64,000 nt of DNA from Collybia mongolica (taxonomy: Eukaryota > Basidiomycota > Agaricomycetes > Agaricales > Clitocybaceae). Position numbers and translations under genes: made by a program. Position 1 is the stretch's first letter, and each line of letters opens with the position of its first letter. The stretch lies in contig JAAXNY010000006.1 of the NCBI GenBank assembly GCA_013420905.1, positions 2,356,001 through 2,420,000 on the forward strand, read 5' to 3'. A model generated the notes under the pieces. That model saw only the letters and a list, made by a program, of their open reading frames with translations, was not told the DNA's origin and ran no database searches. This document shows, piece by piece, positions 33,524 through 45,144 of the stretch.

Positions 33524-35035
33524 ATGCCCAAATCCAACCCCACGCTGTCTCCCAAAACTCACCATAAATTAGGTTCCGACGACCCGACCTCTCGAATGAC
33601 GGACATTGCAGTCAGAAAGAAGAAGAATGCCGACGCTCAAGCGGCATTCCGAGCGAGGCGAGCTAATTACATAGCAACCCTCGAGGAAACAGGTTCGACA
33701 GTTTCAGGTTTTTTTCTCACTACAATACAATGACTTTAATCCCGTGCAGTCACCAGTCTTGAGTCAGTTGTGCTACAACTCCAAGATTCCTGTCGAGAGG
33801 CTCGAAACGAAACCCAAGAGCTCAAGCAAGAAAATTTCCGCATACGCCATGAATTCCGGGAGCGGGAAAAATTTTGGAGAGCTCTGTGGCAGGCGAAGAA
33901 AAGTCAAGGACTGGAGGATGATTTACCACCATTGCCCGCATTCCTTACCTCGGCACCCGGTCAAAACGGTCATATCGGATCGTTACCAGCTCATAACTAC
34001 GGGAATCCGCCATATCGGGTGAACGACGCCTCCTCTGTATGCGGCACCTCATACAATGTCAACCAAAGCCATTATCACTCTCAATCTCCATCCATGGCTT
34101 ACACTGGGGTGGAGGCCGAAATTTCAGGTGATTCTTCTCAGTCAATCAATCATCGCGGAGGAAAATATAGCCCCTACCCCTACTCCATCCATAGTGTCCC
34201 TCGCGAAACTCCGTGGCCTTCCACCCTTGGAACAAGTGGATCGTCTGGTGGGGATTCAGGTGCACCTACCAGCAATCATTCGTCCCACTCGCCAGGATTT
34301 GCGGGATCTCCGACGCTGGCATCGTCCGAGATGCCATATATAAGCCGTTTCCCGACGGCGGACCAGAAAGCCTCGCTCAGTACCCTTGACACTGCGCCAT
34401 ATGTCTTCCCAACCAGTCGATCCCTTTCACCTACGACGTCTACTCCCAACTCGTCATCTTCCACATCGTTAACTTCGTTCCAATTTACCTTCCCAGAGTC
34501 TTCTGGCACTGACCGCCCGGAATTCGATTACCGGCGTCACTCACACTCCCATGGTGCTGAGGTCACTCTTCATGGGGGAACTGCTGATATCTCATTAATG
34601 GGTCCCGCGAGTGATGCCGTTCGTTATAGGTTGGGGACGCGGAGGGTTGAACCTAGTGACCGACCCGTTCTCCCTGCGCTTCCGCCACATTCTGGAAGTG
34701 ATAACGGGTCCCAACATGAGCGAGGTAGTAGTGACGGGGATTCAACCCCGTTTTCTCATTCACACTTACGAGCTCGACGGAGTGCCGCTCCAGCTGCGAT
34801 GTTATCGCGTTCACCCTCACCTGGTGCTCCCACATTATCTGGGACTCTTGCTGTCATCAAAGCGCAAGCATTTGGAGCTCTACGTCGGACTAGAGCGCGC
34901 ACCAAGAAGACTGAAGTAGCTGCAATGGTTGCCAAAGACGTGTTGGAAGCCAGAGGAATAGGGATGGAAGTATCAGCGGGGTCGAAGCGGCAACGACTTC
35001 ACGATGACGATAACGACGACACACCGCCCTCATGA
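33524..35035 (+). CDS. bZIP transcription factor
   Basis: Sequence-specific DNA-binding regulator. The first exon begins with ATG at 33524 (MPKSNPTLSPKTHHK); a second in-frame ATG follows at about 33596. The basic region reads RKKKNADAQAAFRARRANY, with the conserved Asn and Arg of bZIP proteins, and continues into a zipper across the single intron (about 33692-33749): ATLEE-T then VTSLESVVLQLQDSC and a further heptad stretch. The remainder, about 350 residues, is Ser/Pro/His-rich and low complexity, with an Arg/Lys-rich patch near the C-terminus (RRTRARTKKTE) and an acidic end DDDNDDTPPS. The NADAQAAFRxRR basic region belongs to a clade common in basidiomycetes (from memory); the target genes cannot be inferred. 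Confidence 0.88.
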
Positions 35036-35525
35036 GTAATTCCATTTTTTTGCAACCAAGATCCATCTCTCGGAAGAACTTGTATCTTTAATTTAGCCAT
35101 GGTTTATTTTGAACAGACACTGTAGATTTACAATTCCCTTATACCATGTCAATCATCTGTCTATATGTGTATTCAGGTCCTGTAGTACATAACCGTCTTG
35201 TTATCTTGCACTTAATCCCCATAGTGTACATATTATCTGCTAGTTAGAATCGTTTGTCACATATTATGTATCATTATATACACAAGTTACCACTGGAATG
35301 TTGCTAAAGCACCTAGTGAAATATTTTTCATCTATTGTGGCTGTACACTAAGAATTGAGTCCAATTGATGAAAAGGATCACATGATCGGCACTGGTGTGG
35401 TTGTGTTTCCCATCGGTTCACTCTTTGTGTCCATCTTGACCCACACTTCCGATCCTTCTTCTTACAGGCATCGCAATCCACTCAGGTGGCATATTGCCCA
35501 GCGCTCACTTTCTTAATTTCAAACT
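35036..35525. other. Spacer between bZIP gene and DCP2
   Basis: AT-rich 3' region of the bZIP gene followed by the DCP2 promoter. The nearer 150 bp contain CT-rich tracts. No gene is seen. Confidence 0.6.
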
Positions 35526-38073
35526 ATGGCTTCCTCATCTTCCTCATCGCCGGAGGTATCAGGTGCAACTGGCACAAACTCCCAAGACCATTTCTCTTAC
35601 AAACATGCAACACACGACGAGGTCTTGGAAGATCTTTCCAGGTGCATAAAATCCTGTCGCCTTATCTATGAGACTCAATCGTGTTCGTTTTCATAGCCGC
35701 TTCATCCTCAACCTCCCAGACGAGGAGCTTGCCTCGCTAGAACGCATCTGCTTTCAGGTGGAACAAGCGTAAGGATCGCAACATTTTAAAGCTTCGTCAC
35801 TTATATATTAGTTACAGACATTGGTTCTATGAAGATTTTATCCGTGAAGAAAATCCCAAATTTCCTTCCCTCCCGCTCAAAAAGTTTTCCGCGATGCTAT
35901 TTCATGCGTGCCCACTGCTTCACCACTGGAGCCACGACCACGAGCAGGCTTTCAATACTTTCATGCAGTATAAGACGCGAGTACCTGTGTGTGGAGCCAT
36001 TATGCTTAATGACACTTGGGAGAAGGTACGTCCATCCTTCTCTCGTATACCATATTCTGAAAGCCGCTGCTGTTTTCCGCATTCTCTCAATGAATGGATA
36101 GTGTGTACTCGTCAAAGGGTGGAAGTCTTCTTCTGGCTGGGGTTTTCCAAAAGGAAAAATAAACGAGGACGAACCTCCGGCCAATTGTGCTGTCCGAGAA
36201 GTTTGTATTCTATTTATTGCTCTTTACTAGTTTTTGTTGTTGACTTTTTGGAAGGTATTAGAAGAAACAGGCTATAACTTGGCAGGTCAAATAGACCCAC
36301 AAAACGTGATAGAAATGTCTATCAAAGAGCAGAAAATATCGTTGTTTATTGTACCTGGAGTGCCCGAAGACTATGAATTCAAAACCAAGACCCGGAAGGA
36401 GATAAGCGTACGTACCTCCATGAGCATTACAACATCACATTAATCTGGTCAATATATGTAGAAGATTGAATGGTTTCGACTAACGGATTTGCCTACCTGG
36501 AGGCGCAATAAAACGGCACCTGGCAGATTCTATCTCATATCGCCATTTATTGGGTATGCTTTTACACCTTGATATCACTATAGCTCTATAGCAATGTTTG
36601 TGCAGAGCTTTAAAGGCATTTATCAACGATCGCAAGCCTCGTGGAAGCTCTCGTAAGACCGCAAGACCGAGAAAACCTCCGCCAGACCCAACTGCTTTCT
36701 TATCGAAGGTCAATTCCCATGACGCCACCCACGAGTCTAGCTCCCAGTCTTCTGCCGAAAATGGTGAACCACATACACCTTCTCCACACTACACAGAACC
36801 CCTCGCAAATCACGTTTCACACATTGTCGATAATGAAACCATAAAAGCGGAGGCGTCTGCTACCGGCATGGATCCCCACTTCGCCCGCTTGCTTTCATCA
36901 CTGACTTTGTCTGCATCTGTTTTATCTCGTGACATCAACGAAAAGAAAGTTGTCACTCCTCCAACAATAACTAATCCACCTGAGCATGGGAAGCAAAGCG
37001 CACCTGCTCCAACTTCCAATTCTCCCGGAACATCACCTTTGTTCATTCCTCAGGCAGATTGGTCGTCCTCGGTACCTGAATTGATTTCGCCGCGAATCAA
37101 TTCCCCGACTCCGCGCTTATCTATCGCAACTGATCAGTCTACGCCAACTCAACTCAGTGACCCGATACGCCATATAGCTTCTCGGCGTCCCTTTGATGAT
37201 GCAAAAATAAACGACGTGAATTCTGTTGCACTGTCAGAAACATCAGCCATCACTCCATCGTTAACGAGTGCAATAATAACCCCCAGTTATCCAGCACCCC
37301 GTCGGACATCAAGCACCGCAGACCTGTCACCCTACCTTCAACGACCTGTTGAAAATCCCGCGTCTACCAAGGTCCTGAGGCAACTGGCACTACTGGAAGC
37401 AGTTGCTGATGAATCAGCAAAAATGAGCCCTTTATTGATTCACACAGCTTCGACCCACCCAGCAACTATGGATCAGGCCACTCCACTTTCTCTTCCTCCC
37501 ATCTCGGCGCCGTCTCAACCCATGACGTCCTATAATGAAAATGATTCTTGGGTTGCGCGCAATGTTTTGCCAACACCCGTACACATGACCCCACACCTAT
37601 TCAGCGGGACCCCTCTGGTACGAGACCACTTCCAAATGAGGTCCAAGACCAGCCATACATACCGTCACGGCTCTCTGAACACTCCGTCAGGAAGTATGAG
37701 CATGAACCAGAGTCAACTGCTCTCACTTATGAATGGATCTCGAGCAGTGCCGCAGACTCCTCATTTGCATCCCCAACAAACTCATTTTCAGGGAGTACAC
37801 CTGCCCTTATTTCCCCCTTCCATCTCAGGAATACAGCATTGGCCGGCTCAGAACGCGATGTATTCTTCCAATACACCCCCTTTTGTTTCTCATATAAATT
37901 CGACTCCTCATGCTGGATCCTCGCTGACGCCCGTAACCCATCCTCCTTCGAAGAATTCGTATCCTCTCAGCGGATCACTTTTGTCTATCTTAAATAATAA
38001 CCGAGGCGGACCAGGAATCCCGTACAAGTCCTCCATGTCTCCCCAGATTCTCCATAATGGTCGCACTCCGTAA
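35526..38073 (+). CDS. DCP2: mRNA-decapping enzyme subunit 2 (Dcp2, Nudix hydrolase)
   Basis: Catalytic subunit that removes the m7G cap in 5'-3' mRNA decay, acting with Dcp1 in P-bodies. ATG at 35526. The regulatory N-domain spans several short exons ([19 protein letters not shown], then [18 protein letters not shown], then [13 protein letters not shown]). Exons then give [10 protein letters not shown] and, from about 36103, [20 protein letters not shown] followed by the Nudix box ([11 protein letters not shown]... REVLEETGY, about 36150-36270), which supplies the catalytic Glu residues. Box B follows ([15 protein letters not shown], about 36460). The long C-terminal part (36600-38073) is Pro/Ser-rich. 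It contains two LLxxL-type stretches, SQLLSLMNG and [10 protein letters not shown], that resemble the helical leucine motifs binding Edc3 in yeasts; that role is inference. The length is large but usual for fungal Dcp2. Confidence 0.94.
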
Positions 38074-38640
38074 TCCTAGCAATATCTGCATTCCTTCAGT
38101 CATATCTATATACATATCTTGGTCTCCAGCTGCACGGTCCTTACGCCATGTTTCCGTGGCCTGTTAACTCATCACAACCGCCATATTTGGCAACTCCATA
38201 AAGCAAACTATGTGTATCACATTTTTAACATTCGTCCATGCTAGTCATTTAGTATTACCATCTCCTTGCCGTCACTTATCAACTTTCCTTCCGTAGTTCA
38301 ATCGCTTTGCCTACCGTGGCAGTTGCGACCCCAGCGTCCGTTCGTTGCGTTCAATTCACTGGATCTGATTGTTATATTCGTAATTTGTACCACTTATATA
38401 CACATTTGAAGAAAGGCATTTGTTATATGCATATCCCGCTACTAGCACAACTTAGAGGGGTAAACTTTCATTTCGCTTTTAGTCCACACTTGTCTTTTTG
38501 AGAGGTGTAGAACCATCCCATCGGAGATTAGGTTGCTTTATAATCAAAGTAAATCATGGATCCGAGTGATTCACTCGGATTCGCCAACATAAAACTCTCC
38601 CTTGTCCCATGAACGTTGCTCTATCTGTATCTATTACACC
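38074..38640. other. Spacer between DCP2 and the PRPP synthetase gene
   Basis: No coding content was recognised. A perfect short palindrome, atccgagtgattcactcggat, lies at about 38561-38581; its role is unknown. Confidence 0.55.
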
Positions 38641-39947
38641 ATGCTGAACGGTAGCGGAATCAAGATCTTCTCGGGTACGTTGCCTGTCTGCGTGCTAATG
38701 TGTGTTTTTGGCTTGACAAATTCCCCATGTTTTAAAGGAACAAGCCATCCTGAGCTCGCGGAGATCATTGCTCGACGGTACGTTGATTCCCAATCCCCCC
38801 ATTTACCCCCAAGGATACCACAAGCCGACATCTGTTTTACAGTATTGGTCTACCTCTTTCTAATGCAGAAGTCACCCGTAGTGGTATCGGAGAAACCAGT
38901 GTCCGCATAGCGGAGTCTGTGCGAGAGGACGATGTATATATTATCAACACGGGATGTGGGGCGGTCAACACGGCTCTCATGGAGCTGTGCATTATGATCC
39001 ATGCTTGCAAAATTGCGAGCGCCAAACGAATTACCGCAGTTATACCACTTTTTCCTTATTCCCGACAGGATAAGAAGGATAAGAGTCGGGCACCGATCAC
39101 TGCCAAACTCGTAGCCAACATGATCCAAAAGGCGGGCTGCGACCATATTATTGTGAGTTTCCTTTATAGTATTTACTGGTTTACAGGGCTAAGTAAATCT
39201 GGACAGACGATGGATCTGCATGCCTCCCAAATCCAGGGTTTCTTTGATGTTCCTGTCGACAAGTGAGTTAAATCTAATGTGTATACGAATATTTCTCACT
39301 CGCATTTTTTTTCAAACAACTAGCGTGAGTATTATTTCACTTTTGCTCTCAAGTCTGATCTTACATTCGATGGAAGCTTTATGCAGAGCCATCTGCTATC
39401 TTGTATATTCGAACACACTTCAGTGTCGAAGACGTCGTTATTGTGTCGCCTGATGCTGGGGGCGCGAAAAGGTGAGGATCGGGTCAGTAGTTTGGTAGCA
39501 ATCTGACTTGGCGTATTCAGAGCAACTTCGATCGCGGACCGACTAGGTGTAGACTTCGCTCTGTTTCACAAGGAGCGTAAAAAGGCGAACGAGGTTTCGC
39601 GGATGGTACTTGTTGGCCACGTCAAAGACAAGATCGCAATCCTGGTGGACGATATGGCGGACACGTGCGGAACACTATGTCTCGCCGCGGAGCATTTGGC
39701 TGAAGCGGGGGTTTCGAAGGTGTATGCGATCGTGACGCATGGGATTCTAAGCGGCAATGCCTTGAAATCGGTGGAGGAAAGTGCATTAGAAAAGCTGATA
39801 GTCACAAATACGCTGCCACAAACGGCGAACCAGGCAGCATGTAAGAAAATCGAGGTAATTGATATTGGAGTGGTACTTGGAGAGGTGATTAGACGTAGCC
39901 ATTATGGCGAGAGTGTGTCGAAGCTGTTTCATGAGGTTCCGTACTAG
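38641..39947 (+). CDS. Ribose-phosphate pyrophosphokinase (PRPP synthetase)
   Basis: Makes 5-phosphoribosyl-1-pyrophosphate from ribose-5-phosphate and ATP for purine, pyrimidine, histidine, tryptophan and NAD synthesis. ATG at 38641 starts [12 protein letters not shown]; the first intron (38675-38737) joins to [13 protein letters not shown]. Later blocks are [85 protein letters not shown] and the PRPP-binding loop [11 protein letters not shown] (about 39650). It ends KLFHEVPY. The [15 protein letters not shown] flexible-loop region and the ribose-phosphate site are intact. About five introns are present. The length and lack of a long insertion suit a canonical class I enzyme. I cannot tell which fungal PRS paralogue it is. 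Confidence 0.95.
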
Positions 39948-40558
39948 ATGCGATAATTCATGAGGCTAGCTTGCTGATGGATTGGATGGCGTTGTTCGGA
40001 CCAGTGGGTACCGAGAGCAGGATTGATATATCCAAATTAGATGTGATGAAAAATAGGGATCGCCATATACTAGTGTCAGGGATGGATTGTGCGATATTAT
40101 GATCAGAAATGGTTATGACAGATCCGAAGTCTCTTCTGGGATGAAGGTCAGCTGAGAAAAGGAACCATCGTAGTCGACAGCTGCGACGACGACAGCCAGC
40201 GACAGCGCCGACTTCTCGTCCATACGACTACTCGAAGGTGATTTGATATTCCTCTTTCACTAGTGACACCAACAGGAGAGCCTGGAGAGCCCGAATAAGC
40301 ATTTTAAGGCGTGCCACCAGCCTAAATTCGTTCGGCTCAATTGTTGGCAGTGCTTTCCCGAGTTGGCTGTATCCCGAATTGCCTGCTACTCGGTCTTCTT
40401 TTTTTTTCCTTCCCTCCGTTGCTTCGCCTGGTGGGCTCCAGTGAACAACCGTCGACCAGCTTGTCTATAAGCTCCCCTTGTGCTCCTATTTACTACTTCA
40501 CTCTCTCTAACCTCTCTCTCAATCTCTACCTCTGGTCCTGGGCAATGCTAGGCGTATC
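39948..40558. other. Spacer upstream of the protein kinase gene
   Basis: No coding content was recognised. The last 150 bp before the kinase start are strongly pyrimidine-rich (ctctctctaacctctctctc near 40500), as often seen before fungal starts. Confidence 0.6.
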
Positions 40559-43500
40559 ATGTACGCAACCCCATCTCATGTCCACATTGGCCATAATCTC
40601 TCCAATTACAACAATCACTACCCGAACCCCCACCAGGCCCCACCACCACCCCAACCCCCATCACAGCGCTCAGCGCCCGCCGCCGTATCCAAAGAACCCA
40701 TCACTGTTGTTGGTGTACCCAGCGTCTCTATTCAAAACAACCACCTTATCGTTGGCACTTCTCAGAGTAGTGAGTCATAGTAAAATTGTTCTTGATTCGC
40801 AATTCATCACTCCATACATCCTAGGTTCGACGCGTTCTTATACACCCCTCAAAGTCCTGGGTGACGGATCGTTTGGTACGGTGTGGCTATGCGATTGGCA
40901 TGGGACGCTACCACCCAATACCCCACTTTCTCCTATGCAGTGTGGAGCAGGGGCAAGGCCTGAGTGGGCTGGCAAACGACTCGTAGCTGTGAAACGTATG
41001 AAGAAGAAATGGGAGGGGGGGTGGGACGAATGTCAAAAGTTGAAGGAACTCGAAGTGAGTAGTGTCACATCTTTTGGTTCGTCGACTCAAGTCATTGCCT
41101 TTTCAAGTCGCTGCGTGCTATCCCCTTCCACCCTAACATCATTCCCCTGTATGACTTCTTCCTGCTTCCTGCCTCCAAGGAACTCTATTTCGTATTTGAG
41201 TCCATGGAGGGCAATCTCTACCATCTTATTAAAGCACGCAAAGGTCGTGCATTAGCAGGCGGCCTTGTCTCATCCATCTTTCACCAAATTGTATCAGGAC
41301 TAGATCACATCCACACCGCTGGTTATTTCCATCGTGATATGAAACCCGAGAACGTCCTCGTTACTACAACAGGCCTCTTTGACTATACATCGGTCTCGCC
41401 TCTTGCGCCGCATAATGCGCCAAAAGAGAGGGATGTAGTTGGGATCATCAAACTTGCCGACTTCGGCCTTGCACGAGAAACGAAGAGTAAACCGCCTTAC
41501 ACTGAATATGTTTCAACACGCTGGTATCGCGCACCAGAGGTCTTACTTCTCAGTCGAGATTACTCGAACCCTGTCGACATGTGGGCGTTGGGTACAATTA
41601 TGGCAGAACTGGTTAATCTTCGGCCACTTTTTCCCGGATCCGACCAAATTGACCAAGTAGCAAGAATCTGTGAGATCCTTGGTGACCCCAGCGATGAATA
41701 TGGTTTTGACTCGTATCAAAGCCCCCTGGGTGGTGGGCGGTGGCCAAAGGGGATTAAAATGGCCAAGGCGGTTGGATTTCAGTTTCCAAAAGTACGGAAC
41801 ACGCTATTCGCCATTCGACACTCACTAAAGTGCCCTTAGATCCGACCAAAAGACATACATTCACTGTTTGAACCTATAGTCCCTATATCCTTGGTTCATT
41901 GCATCCGTGATCTTCTGAAGTATGATCCTGATAAACGCTTGACAAGCCGTCAATGTCTTGAGCACGTATACCTCCTTGAAACGACGCCACGCAACGACAT
42001 CCCCATCCCCTCCGGCCTCCGCCTATCAGCATCTAACCCGTCCATACCACTTTCGTCAAACGGCATCACCCCCCATGCCACTCCTTTATCGTTGCCTCAT
42101 CGGAATCTGCTTCCCTCCCATTCTCACAACTCCCTCATCCCCCCGCCCCATCACCCCCAAGATCCTGATGTCACCTCGAGCCATCGTGCACCTTACTACC
42201 CACCTTCTCCCCCGAAAGAAGCCGTATCATATGCACATTCTCCTTTACCTGGACATAGAATTAACCAAGGGGATCGAAGAGCACAGGCATCCTGGGAACA
42301 TCAGAATGGACACCCCGCCCCGTCTGTTCCGCAAAATGGTGACCACCCCATGGATGTATCTCCTCGGGTAGAACACCCTGAGCAGTATATACATGGGCAG
42401 ACTATGGATATACAGGGCTCACCAATGGCCCAAGAGTATCCTGCCCGCCCCAATATTGAGCCAGACTCTATGCAAGACTCTATCAGCGGGCATGTTGTAT
42501 TGCCTCCACAAGGGAACAAACTCAGCAAGTTGAGTCCATTGTCCTTTGGTAAAAAACACAGCAAGTGGGGTCTAGGGATGTTTGGCGGAGACAAATCGCA
42601 TCACCAAGGACTTCCTCCTTTGGACGAGGTCCCTGGAGCTTCTACCTCAACTCCCTCACTCAAACGTACACAATCATCCAGCACAGACAGTAAATCGTTG
42701 CGAGATTTGTCGCCAGTGCGCGAGTCTTCATTGCGCGCTGGTGGCGACGTGAAGAAAATTAACAAGAAGGAAGCTGAGCGAGTACAGAGGGAGGCCGAAA
42801 AGCAACGACGGAAGCTGGCAGAGAAGATGCATCGAGAACAAGCTCGCGCTGTCATGCAGAAGCGTAATAAAATGATGGAAAAAACTGTTAGCAACGATAT
42901 TGAGTGGCTGGGTGGTAACGAACAGCGCCTCGAGTTTTCTGATCCATCCAAGGGTAAACTGGCATCTTCTGGGCCAATTCGTCAAAACCAGGGCAACAAC
43001 GCGGGCGCCTCTGGGTCAACAACCGTAAACGCTGCTGCTGGGAGATTCATGCCGCAGAGTGAAAGTACTGGAGGTGGAGATCGCGACCGGCGTGGAGTGA
43101 GTGAGAGAGTATCGAAAGCTCGGCGGCGAGAATTCGATGATGACCACTCAATGTCATCGTCGGATGTCCACAGCATTGGGCGTATGTCATCGATATCTTT
43201 CGCAACTGTGGATAGTGATCCTGGTCCTTCTCGTATACGCAATCGACCAAGTCTATTTGGCATCAACAGGATGACCTCCATGTCATCCTTACGGACTTCC
43301 TTCGATGATTTTTCTCCATCTGCCCGGTCTTCCAATTCTTTTTCTTTGGAAGGGCAACTTGCTCACGATTTCCGCACGCAAGCATCCGTCAATCCTACTA
43401 CTCATCTAGGCAGTGTTTCCCCTCCACCTATGCACACACTCTCACTCTCTCCTACACTCTCTCCTCCGCTTTCTCCCTCACCCCCCTGGATTCAGATTCA

Positions 43501-43915
43501 GCAATCTAATGATAATCTTTTGGCTCAGCAGGCTCAGTCGCCTGGATACATCACTGTGCCATTGGTACAACATTCAAACGGCGCTTATAGTCCGTTTGAA
43601 TATCATGGACACCTGCACGGGCAACCTCCAAGCCCTTATGGTCATTCACCAAGTTCTGGAAATACGCCGAAATCAGCGAAATCGGCCATAAACCCAATTT
43701 TCAAAGTGGTGAGTTACAAATGGGACAGTGTGGATGGTCTCGTGCCTGATCATTCTGGTGAATTCGTTCAGCCCCCACTACCACCACACACTGGGGACAG
43801 TTTATCATCACCTAATGCTTTGCCGCCCTTTTCTCAACTGGAAGCTGTTGCAGGAGGAGATTACTCTCCGCTTTCCCCAATGTCATTTGTCACCTCTTCC
43901 GAAGACGCTTGTTAA
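40559..43915 (+). CDS. Ser/Thr protein kinase of the RCK family (Ime2/MAK/Crk1 type)
   Basis: CMGC kinase related to yeast Ime2 and Ustilago Crk1, which link nutrient and mating signals to development (family knowledge). ATG at 40559; the first intron joins GTSQS to STRSYTPLKVLGDGSFGTV. The ATP-binding Lys is in VAVKRMKKKW. The catalytic loop is HRDMKPENV (about 41332-41355) and DFGLARE marks the activation segment (about 41460). The activation loop carries TEYVSTRWYRAPE, a TxY-type dual phosphorylation site. PVDMWALGTIMAEL and SLLKYDPDKRLT-type C-lobe motifs follow; an intron at about 41792-41838 interrupts them. After the kinase domain (to about 41980) there is a ~640-residue Ser/Pro/His-rich tail with a Lys/Glu-rich helix at about 42750-42880 (REAEKQRRKLAEKMHREQ). 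This domain order suits the Ime2/Crk1 group. Confidence 0.9.
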
Positions 43916-44297
43916 TCTTCACTCTAAACATTATTCACAACACTCTTTCAGTCCACTTTCAATTCCGCTTCCGTGATCCTCACAATCATTGACTCTCTCG
44001 TCACACTCGTTGCATCTCCTATGCCTTTCGGACCCAGGAGGTTGTACCCGCGGCATACGATTAATGAACCAAAGCCACCTCGTGATCAGTATATCGTAAT
44101 TGTCGTTTCCTTTCATCCTAACATACTTACTGTTCTCTAGTTGCACTATTATCCGCCGGAAGTCACGTACAGTAGTAGGCAGACCAATTGTATTTTTACG
44201 CTCGCCGGCTCTTGTATGATGGTCTATAATAAGACAAAGTTGATAGGATGTGATTCAATTTGAAAGCAACATTTAATATAAATAAAAATCGACCATC
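43916..44297. other. Convergent spacer between kinase gene and NDUFS6
   Basis: AT-rich 3' ends of both genes. Nothing else is recognised. Confidence 0.6.
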
Positions 44298-44925
44298 TCA
44301 GTGGTGATGCGGTGCTTGTTCGAATCGAATACCGCTATGCAAAATGATCAATCGACAAGCTTCCGTGTGAGTCCCGGAATTCCTCACCAGTATCTAGTGA
44401 ATAGTAACATATTTGGTCTCGTGAGACGTTTATTAAGTAAAGGTGGTCACTTACCCGCACGCGCGGGGGCCTGGCCGATCCTGTGGTGAAACGATTGAGA
44501 TCAACATCGACGCTAGGCAATACATAAAAAGCTTCTCATACAAGGTTGATAAAGATTTTAGGATGCCCCAAGGGTCCTCCACCTACAAATTATTCTCAGC
44601 TTGGGTTGAGACCACAAGATAGGTGCTACGTACCTCCATCACACACAGCTTTTCGTCCATTCACCATCCTCACTGGCTCATTAGCAATGAGTTCCATGGC
44701 ACTCAGCGGATTTGGTTGCAGCTCCATCGCAGTTTGTTCAAATCGAGGGTTTGAAGCGGCAGCGGGGCGCGGCTGTTGGTTGGTAGACCATGTCGTTGGA
44801 TAATTTGGAGCCTGGGGCGATGGAACGGGCGATGTTTGTGTTTTCGTTGGGACAGATGATGAGGCAGCACGGGCAAGGAACTTGAAGGTGTGATTCAATT
44901 GAGGAACTATGCAGCGACTAAGCAT
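44298..44925 (-). CDS. NDUFS6: NADH dehydrogenase (complex I) 13 kDa-A subunit, NDUFS6 type, with a 6-nt microexon
   Basis: Zinc-binding accessory subunit of mitochondrial complex I. ATG at 44925 opens a presequence-like N-terminus (MLSRCIVPQLNHTFKFLARA). The conserved domain reads NPLSAMELIANEPVRMVNGR, then CDGGGGPLGHPKIFINLD, then RACGYCGIRFEQAPHHH, giving the zf-CHCC ligands (Cys, His, Cys, Cys). Exons are 44634-44925, 44542-44582, 44455-44480, 44388-44393 and 44298-44334, summing to 402 nt in frame (133 residues). The fourth exon is only ATACTG; without it the CGYCG motif and the reading frame after it are lost. All four introns are GT...AG and 51-61 bp long. The domain match is strong enough that I trust the microexon. 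Confidence 0.93.
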
Positions 44926-45144
44926 GTTGTAAGTTTAATGTTGTCAACGTTGGGTTGTTCAAGCTTCCAAGTCGGAAAGGGTTTTGCTCAAATTCCCGAT
45001 TCCCGACGAATTTCAAAGTCCGGGTCGCGACTCCTATGACATAAATGTAGTAAGTGTTAAAAACTTTTTTGAAACATTCATTACAGATACAGTAACTACT
45101 TGACATGTGCTACGATATGATTAAATTTACGCATCATTGATTTT

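Noticed and set aside
42301..43335. Several minus-strand ORFs inside the kinase gene
   Set aside because: They are shadows of the long Ser/Pro-rich tail of the plus-strand kinase.
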